DNA of 45,877 nucleotides from an uncultured Prevotella sp. (GTDB taxonomy: Bacteria; Bacteroidota; Bacteroidia; Bacteroidales; Bacteroidaceae), in NCBI GenBank assembly GCA_944320105.1, contig CALUGA010000021.1:1-45877 (forward strand), written 5' to 3'. The position numbers and the translations under genes were made by a program. Positions 40,905-45,877 of the stretch are shown here, one piece after another. Below the pieces are notes generated by a model that did no database searches, was not told the DNA's origin, and saw nothing but the letters and a program-made list of their open reading frames with translations. The first letter of the stretch is position 1, and the number at the start of each line of letters is the position of its first letter.

Positions 40905-43727
40905 TCAGAGCTTCTGCTCCACCTCTATTTCGGTGAAGGTCTCGATGATGTCGCCCTGCTGAATGTCGTTGAAGTTGACGAGGCTTATGCCACACTCCAG
41001 TCCGGCGGCCACCTCCTTGGCGTCGTCCTTGTAACGCTTGAGGGCGTTGATGTCGCCGGTGTGGATAACGATGCCGTCGCGCACGAGGCGCGCCTTGTCC
41101 TTGGCGTGGACCTTGCCCTCGGTTACCAAGGCTCCGGCCACGGTGCCAACCTTGGATATCTTGTACACCTCGCGCACCTCCACCTGTCCGGTGGTGACCT
41201 CTTTCTTCACCTTGTCGAGCATGCCCACCATGGCCGAACGTATGTCCTCGATGGCGTCGTAGATGATGGAGTAGGTGTTTATTTCCACTCCCTCGCGCTC
41301 AGCCAGCTTGCGGGCGGCGGCCGATGGGCGCACCTGGAAGCCCACGATGATGGCGTCGGAGGCGTCGGCCAGGGTTACGTCGTTCTCTGAAATCTGGCCC
41401 ACTGCCTTGTGTATTACGTTGACCTGTATCTTCTCCGTGGAGAGCTTTATGAACGAGTCGCTCAGTGCCTCGACGCTTCCGTCGGTGTCGCCCTTGACGA
41501 TGAGGTTAAGCTCCTTGAACGAGCCGAGGGCTATGCGGTGGCTGATGTCGGCCAGGGTGAGGCGCGTTTGCGTGCGCAGGCCCTGCTCGCGCTGCAGCTG
41601 CTCGCGCTTTGAGGCTATCTCGCGGGCTTCCTGCTCGGTGTCCATAACGTGGAAGGCGTCGCCTGCGGTGGGCGCGCCGTTGAGTCCGAGGATGATGGCC
41701 GGCTCGGATGGGCCTGCCTTCTCCATGCGCTGGTTGCGCTCGTTGAACATGGCCTTGATGCGCCCGTAGTTGGTGCCGGCCAGCACTATGTCGCCCACGC
41801 GCAGCGTTCCGTTCGACACGAGCACCGTGGATACGTAGCCGCGGCCCTTGTCGAGCGATGACTCGATGATGGAGCCGGTGGCGCGGCGGTTGGGGTTGGC
41901 CTTGAGGTCGAGCATCTCGGCTTCAAGGAGAACTTTCTCAAGCAGCTCGTCGACGCCTATGCCCTTCTTGGCGGAGATTTCCTGGCACTGGTACTTGCCG
42001 CCCCATTCCTCCACGAGGAGGTTCATGTTGGCAAGGTCTTCGCGTATCTTGTCGGGGTTGGCTCCGGGCTTGTCGATCTTGTTTATGGCGAACACCATAG
42101 GCACGTTGGCGGCCTGTGCGTGGGCGATGGCCTCCTTGGTGGTGGGCATCACGCTGTCGTCGGCGGCTATGATGATGATGGCGATGTCGGTAACCTGTGC
42201 TCCTCGCGCTCGCATGGCGGTGAAAGCCTCGTGGCCCGGAGTGTCGAGGAAGGTTATCTTGCGGCCATCGGCCAGTGTAACGTTGTAGGCTCCGATGTGC
42301 TGCGTAATGCCTCCGGCCTCGCCTGCAATGACGTTCGTATTGCGTATGTGGTCGAGCAGCGATGTCTTTCCGTGGTCTACGTGGCCCATGACGGTTACGA
42401 TCGGGGCGCGCGGCACGAGGTCGTTCTCGTCGTCCTCCTCCTCGCTGACGGCGGCGCTAACCTCTGCGCTTACGTACTCGGTGGTGAAGCCGAACTCCTC
42501 GGCCACGAGGTTGATGGTCTCGGCGTCGAGCCTCTGGTTGATGGAAACCATGATGCCGATGCTCATGCAGGTGCCTATCACCTTGTTCACCGGCACGTTC
42601 ATCATGGTGGCCAGCTCGCTCACGGTTACGAACTCCGTAAGCTTGAGCGTCTTGCTGCCTGCCTGCTCCTCAAGGCGCTCCTCGTTGAGGCGTTCCTGCA
42701 CGGCGTCGCGCTTCTCGCGGCGGTACTTGGCTCCCTTCTTGTTCTGGTTCTTGCTGGTGAGGCGGGCCAGCGTTTCCTTTACCTGGCGTGCCACGTCCTC
42801 GTCGCTCACCTCAACAGGCTTGTGGGCCGGGCGGTTCTTGTTCTTCTTGCCCTTGCCTGCGGCGGGCTGCCCGGCTGCGGGCTGCTGCCCTGCCGCCGAG
42901 CCCTTTTTCTTCTTTCCGCCTCCGCCCTGTCCTTGGTTGGCTGCGGCCTCTATGTCAACCCGCTCCTTGCCTATGCGCACGCGCTTCTTGCGCTCGGAGC
43001 CGGGATGCTGGGCTGCGGCCTTCTCCTCGCGCTCCTTGCGGCGCTCCTCCTTCGACTTCTTCTTGGGCCTGGTGCTCTGGTTGAGTGCGTCGAGGTCAAT
43101 CTTGCCGAGCACGTTGAGCTTGGGCGCGAGGCGCTCCTCGGTCTTCAGCGTGAAGATCTTAGGCCCCTCTTCGGCCTTTGGCGCAGGCTGCGCGGCGTTG
43201 GCTTCGGCTGAGGGCTGTGCGGGCGCGGCTGTGGTTTCCTTTGCCGGGGCGGGTGCGGCAGCGGGCTGCTCGGGCTTTGGTGCGGGCTTAGCCGGCGCTG
43301 CGGCCTTGGCCTGCGGCTTTGGTTCGGGCTTGGCCGGTGCTGCCTGTGCCTGCGGCTTTTGCTCGGGCTGCGCTGCGGCTGCGGGCTTCTTGCCCATGCT
43401 GTCGAGGTCTATCTTGCCGAGCGGCTTGAACTTTTGCCGCTGCCCGAGCAGGTCTTCGGCCTTGTTGGATTTCTTCTCGGCCTTCTCGGCCTTCTCGGCT
43501 TTCTTGTCCTTGGCCTTCTTGGCGAATATGCTTTCGGCCTCGCTCTTTATGTCCTTGTCGCCCTTGAAAGCCTTTGCCAGGGCCTGGTACTGCTCGTCGG
43601 AAATCTTGGTGTTGACGTTGGCATCGTCCTTGATTTCGCCCAGGCTCTTCTTGTTCTTGAGGAAATCCACCGCCGTTTGCAGGCCTATGTTCAGTTCTGT
43701 CAATACTTTGTTTAATCTGATGCTCAT
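40905..43727 (-). CDS. infB: Translation initiation factor IF-2
   Basis: The 940-aa protein has the N-terminal helical module '[23 protein letters not shown]', then a ~300-residue Ala/Pro/Lys-rich linker ([21 protein letters not shown]-type repeats). The GTPase has G1 '[12 protein letters not shown]' (about 446), G3 'DTPGHEAF' and G4 'NKID', and the beta-barrel and C-terminal fMet-tRNA-binding domains follow. It positions initiator tRNA on the ribosome. The low-complexity linker produces long meaningless open frames on the other strand. It is the third gene of the classic rimP-nusA-infB operon; the 162-base gap to nusA holds no gene. Confidence 0.97.
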   Translation of the reverse strand: MSIRLNKVLTELNIGLQTAVDFLKNKKSLGEIKDDANVNTKISDEQYQALAKAFKGDKDIKSEAESIFAKKAKDKKAEKAEKAEKKSNKAEDLLGQRQKFKPLGKIDLDSMGKKPAAAAQPEQKPQAQAAPAKPEPKPQAKAAAPAKPAPKPEQPAAAPAPAKETTAAPAQPSAEANAAQPAPKAEEGPKIFTLKTEERLAPKLNVLGKIDLDALNQSTRPKKKSKEERRKEREEKAAAQHPGSERKKRVRIGKERVDIEAAANQGQGGGGKKKKGSAAGQQPAAGQPAAGKGKKNKNRPAHKPVEVSDEDVARQVKETLARLTSKNQNKKGAKYRREKRDAVQERLNEERLEEQAGSKTLKLTEFVTVSELATMMNVPVNKVIGTCMSIGIMVSINQRLDAETINLVAEEFGFTTEYVSAEVSAAVSEEEDDENDLVPRAPIVTVMGHVDHGKTSLLDHIRNTNVIAGEAGGITQHIGAYNVTLADGRKITFLDTPGHEAFTAMRARGAQVTDIAIIIIAADDSVMPTTKEAIAHAQAANVPMVFAINKIDKPGANPDKIREDLANMNLLVEEWGGKYQCQEISAKKGIGVDELLEKVLLEAEMLDLKANPNRRATGSIIESSLDKGRGYVSTVLVSNGTLRVGDIVLAGTNYGRIKAMFNERNQRMEKAGPSEPAIILGLNGAPTAGDAFHVMDTEQEAREIASKREQLQREQGLRTQTRLTLADISHRIALGSFKELNLIVKGDTDGSVEALSDSFIKLSTEKIQVNVIHKAVGQISENDVTLADASDAIIVGFQVRPSAAARKLAEREGVEINTYSIIYDAIEDIRSAMVGMLDKVKKEVTTGQVEVREVYKISKVGTVAGALVTEGKVHAKDKARLVRDGIVIHTGDINALKRYKDDAKEVAAGLECGISLVNFNDIQQGDIIETFTEIEVEQKL

Positions 43728-43889
43728 ATAAAGTTATTTTCTTCTTGTTCTACAATCCACAACGCATCCTACCGAGGCCGCCCGCGCTGCTGCGCCTTGG
43801 CGGTTGCCGGCCCCATGGTCATGAGCGTCATGAAGCATGAACATTAGTCCGGCTAAAGCCCGTATTGTGTTCCACTGTGCCGCTGCGGC

Positions 43890-45152
43890 CTAGTTCTCGA
43901 ACTCGGCCCGGAGCACGTTGAGCACGTGGTCGACGGTTTCCTCCTCGAGGTCGGCCTTCTCGATGAGCATCTCCCTCGGTGCGTTGAGCACGGCCTTGGC
44001 CGTGTCGAGCCCGATGGCCTTGATGGCATCGATGACCCACTGGTCTATCTCGTCGGCGAACTCATCGAGATAAATGTCCTCGTCGGCCTCGCTCTCGCTC
44101 ACCACTCTGAACACGTCGATGGTGAAGCCGGTGAGCATGCTGGCGAGCTTTATGTTGAGTCCGCCTCGGCCTATGGCCAGCGACACCTCCTCGGGCTGCA
44201 GGTAAACCTCGGCCTTGTGGTTCTCCTCGTCGAGCGTTATGCTCGACACCTTGGCCGGGCTGAGGGCGCGCTGTATGAAGAGCTGCGTGTTGCTGGAGTA
44301 GTTGATGACGTCGATGTTCTCGTTGCACAGCTCGCGCACGATGCCGTGCACACGGCTTCCCTTAACGCCAACGCAGGCTCCCACGGGGTCGATGCGCTCG
44401 TCGTAGCTCTCCACGGCCACCTTGGCCCTCTCGCCGGGCATGCGGGCCACGCGCTGTATGGTGATGAGCCCGTCGGCAATCTCGGGCACCTCGGCCTCAA
44501 GCAGCCGCTCGAGGAAAATGGGGCTGGTGCGGCTCAGGATGATGCGGGGGTTGTTGTTCTCGTTGTCGACGCGCAGCACCACGGCGCGCACGGTCTCGCC
44601 CTTGTGGTAGGCGTCGGCCGGTATCTGCTCGCTCTTGGGCAGGTGAAGCTCGTTGCCCTCGTCGTCGATGAGGAGCACCTCGCGGCGCCACATCTGGTAA
44701 ACCTCGCCGCTGACGATGGTCCCCACCTTGTCCTTGTACTTGTTGTAGAGCGAGTCGTGCTCAAGTTCCAGTATCTTGGATGCCAGGGTCTGGCGCAGGT
44801 TGAGGATGGCGCGGCGGCCGAACTTGCTGAAGTTGACCTCCTCGCTCACTTCCTCGCCCACTTCGTAGTCGGGCTCTATCTTCTGCGCGTCGGAGAGCGA
44901 TATCTGCTTGTTCTCGTCCTGCACGTCGCCGTCGGCCACCACGATGCGGTTGCGGTGTATCTCGAAGTCGCCCTTGTCGGGGTTCACGATGACGTCGAAG
45001 TTCTCGTCGCTGCCGAAGAGCTTGGCTATTACGTTGCGGAAGCTCTCCTCCAGCACGCTCACGAGCGTGGTGCGGTCGATGTTCTTCGTCTCCTTGAACT
45101 CCTGAAAGGTCTCTATCATGCTCGGACCCTTTTCTTCTTTCTTTGCTGCCAT
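43890..45152 (-). CDS. nusA: Transcription termination/antitermination factor NusA
   Basis: The 420-aa protein has the NusA N-terminal RNA-polymerase-binding domain ('MIETFQEFKETKNIDRTTLVSVLEESFRNVIAKLFG'), an S1 domain ('VGTIVSGEVYQMWRREVLLIDDEGNELHLPKSEQIPAD'), and two KH domains ('RIDPVGACVGVKGSRVHGIVREL', 'VSLAIGRGGLNIKLASMLTGF'). A short acidic C-terminal helical part follows. The length is normal for Bacteroidetes, which lack the long acidic repeats of E. coli NusA. The start at 45152 is 4 bases after the rimP stop; a second ATG 11 codons in is possible. NusA may also assist the UpxY-type system. Confidence 0.97.
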   Translation of the reverse strand: MAAKKEEKGPSMIETFQEFKETKNIDRTTLVSVLEESFRNVIAKLFGSDENFDVIVNPDKGDFEIHRNRIVVADGDVQDENKQISLSDAQKIEPDYEVGEEVSEEVNFSKFGRRAILNLRQTLASKILELEHDSLYNKYKDKVGTIVSGEVYQMWRREVLLIDDEGNELHLPKSEQIPADAYHKGETVRAVVLRVDNENNNPRIILSRTSPIFLERLLEAEVPEIADGLITIQRVARMPGERAKVAVESYDERIDPVGACVGVKGSRVHGIVRELCNENIDVINYSSNTQLFIQRALSPAKVSSITLDEENHKAEVYLQPEEVSLAIGRGGLNIKLASMLTGFTIDVFRVVSESEADEDIYLDEFADEIDQWVIDAIKAIGLDTAKAVLNAPREMLIEKADLEEETVDHVLNVLRAEFEN

Positions 45153-45156
45153 AGCT

Positions 45157-45624
45157 TTATTTGAAACTTAATAGGTATTTTGTATATTTCACGTTGTCCA
45201 TGCTGAATGCCTTGTCCACGTCGGCGATTACGGGGCGCTTCTTGCCCTCCACGCGCTGCTTCTCCTTTACCGTGACCACGAAGTCGGCTCCATCGACGCT
45301 CTTGAGCACGCCCTGCACCTTCTTGCCGTCGGCCGTGAGCACCTCTACGGGCTTGCCCACGTGGATGGCATACTGCTGCGGCACCTTGAAAGGCTGGCCT
45401 ATCCCGGCCGAGCCTACCTCCAGCTCGTAGTCGTCCAGCTCGTTGCCCAGCCGCTCCTGGAGGTGGCGGCTCAGCTCGGCGCAATCCTCTATCCACACCC
45501 CGTCGGCGTGGTCGATCTCAACAACGATGCGGCCTTCCGGCTCCATGCTAACGTCCACGAGGAAGTACTCGTTGCCCTGCAACCATTCTTCGACGATAGT
45601 CTTTACTGCGTTCTTGTCAATCAT
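45157..45624 (-). CDS. rimP: Ribosome maturation factor RimP
   Basis: The 155-aa protein matches RimP/YhbC. The N-terminal domain has 'YFLVDVSMEPEGRIVVEIDHADGVWIEDCAELSRHLQERL' and 'DDYELEVGSAGIGQPFKVPQQYAIHVGKPVEVL' (the family's E-V-S-P/A-G-L/I-x-x-P). An SH3-like C-terminal domain follows ('VQGVLKSVDGADFVVTVKEKQRV'). It acts in 30S subunit assembly. It is first in the operon with nusA and infB. A near-consensus promoter and a hairpin lie in its leader. Confidence 0.95.
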   Translation of the reverse strand: MIDKNAVKTIVEEWLQGNEYFLVDVSMEPEGRIVVEIDHADGVWIEDCAELSRHLQERLGNELDDYELEVGSAGIGQPFKVPQQYAIHVGKPVEVLTADGKKVQGVLKSVDGADFVVTVKEKQRVEGKKRPVIADVDKAFSMDNVKYTKYLLSFK

Positions 45625-45648
45625 ATTGTCGTGTCATTAAAATAAAAT

Positions 45649-45672
45649 GAGGAGCTTTCGGAGAAGCCCCTC
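45649..45672 (-). promoter_or_regulatory. Leader hairpin of the rimP-nusA-infB transcript
   Basis: On the - strand GAGGGGCTT pairs with AAGCTCCTC (one G-T pair or mismatch), followed by ATTTTATTTTAATG. It sits between the promoter at 45689 and the rimP ATG at 45624. It could act as an attenuator read by NusA, or be a chance stem. Confidence 0.45.
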
Positions 45673-45688
45673 ATTCCACTGAACGCTG

Positions 45689-45720
45689 CAAAGGTACGAA
45701 CATTTTCGCTCATACGCAAG
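45689..45720 (-). promoter_or_regulatory. rimP-nusA-infB promoter
   Basis: On the - strand CTTG (45717-45720), 20 bases, then TACCTTTG (45689-45696): close to TTTG-N19-21-TAnnTTTG. The expected start is at about 45683, giving a ~60-base leader. Confidence 0.8.
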
Positions 45721-45810
45721 CGTTATGGCGGAAAATGTGCAAGTTTTCCCTTTATTTATCCTTTTTGTAACATGGCAGAGGCCGTTTTCGGCGCGCCATG
45801 GCAGGCCCCG

Positions 45811-45877
45811 TCACTCCACGACCCACTCGCTGATGCCGCGCGTGGCCGACGAGAAGGCCACGCCTATGCGGTACACC
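45811..45877 (-). CDS. 3' end of an unidentified gene, cut by the window edge
   Basis: The last 67 bases read on the - strand as 'VYRIGVAFSSATRGISEWVVE' followed by TGA at 45811-45813. The composition and codon use look like real coding sequence, but 21 residues are too few to identify the protein. It is followed by 90 bases before the rimP promoter, with no obvious terminator. Confidence 0.45.
   Translation of the reverse strand, partial: VYRIGVAFSSATRGISEWVVE

Overview
The window looks like a chromosomal segment from a GC-rich member of the Bacteroidales (Prevotellaceae- or Muribaculaceae-like; I cannot fix the genus). The evidence is TAnnTTTG-type -7 promoter boxes, a UpxY-type antiterminator in front of a polysaccharide operon, a PorZ-like type IX secretion protein with its own C-terminal sorting domain, BspA-like LRR and fimbrillin-like surface proteins, and a rimP-nusA-infB order. 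No rRNA or tRNA genes, CRISPR arrays, or recognisable transposase or recombinase genes were seen.

Layout. Positions 78-1577 (+) hold a small peptide gene and a large lipoprotein, closed by a terminator. 1705-1983 (+) is a PqqD-like protein. From 25826 down to 2207 (-) runs one exopolysaccharide locus of about 23.6 kb. In transcription order it encodes upxY-like antiterminator, short AraC-type HTH, HprK-like kinase, Wza-like export lipoprotein, Wzc-like tyrosine kinase, Wzx-like flippase, pyruvyl transferase, GT2, pyruvyl transferase, GT4, Wzy-like polymerase, GT92-like transferase, three GT4 enzymes, two hexapeptide acyltransferases, a four-HTH protein, two GT2 enzymes, a PF14907-like nucleotidyltransferase and an OmpA-family protein. 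Most junctions overlap by 1-29 bases, so translation is probably coupled. 26561-31497 (-) carries a CotH-like protein, an acyltransferase with a decayed relative beside it, and porZ. 31510-36558 (-) carries rdgB, a YitT-family protein and leuS. 36919-38139 (+) is a GH43-like enzyme, and 38424-40550 (-) a BspA-like LRR protein. 40905-45624 (-) is rimP-nusA-infB, and a gene end is cut by the right edge.

Two observations stand out. First, the 734-base gap upstream of upxY contains two 23-bp inverted repeats (25965-25987 and 26151-26173). Each is built as 9-bp arm, 5-nt spacer, 9-bp arm, and they enclose a Bacteroidetes -7 box that points away from the operon, straight into a hairpin plus T-tract. 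This looks like an invertible (phase-variable) promoter caught in its OFF orientation. Second, leuS is about 195 codons too long. A 498-bp segment (35189-35686), bounded by inverted ~36-bp palindromic ends and encoding a DUF559 endonuclease-like domain, sits in frame at the start of the editing domain. A second, ~87-bp palindrome-ended insertion without a nuclease sits further on in the same gene. Solo copies of the same 36-bp palindrome lie at 2015 and 8166, so this appears to be a dispersed element family able to live inside an essential open reading frame.

The intergenic DNA of the polysaccharide locus is also rich in short repeats: 9-bp tandem arrays just upstream of the OmpA and wza genes, 7-bp (TTAAGAG-like) arrays beginning at stop codons, and AAAC-GGGCT-GTTT palindromes. 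All functional statements come from motif and family recognition by eye; no searches were run.
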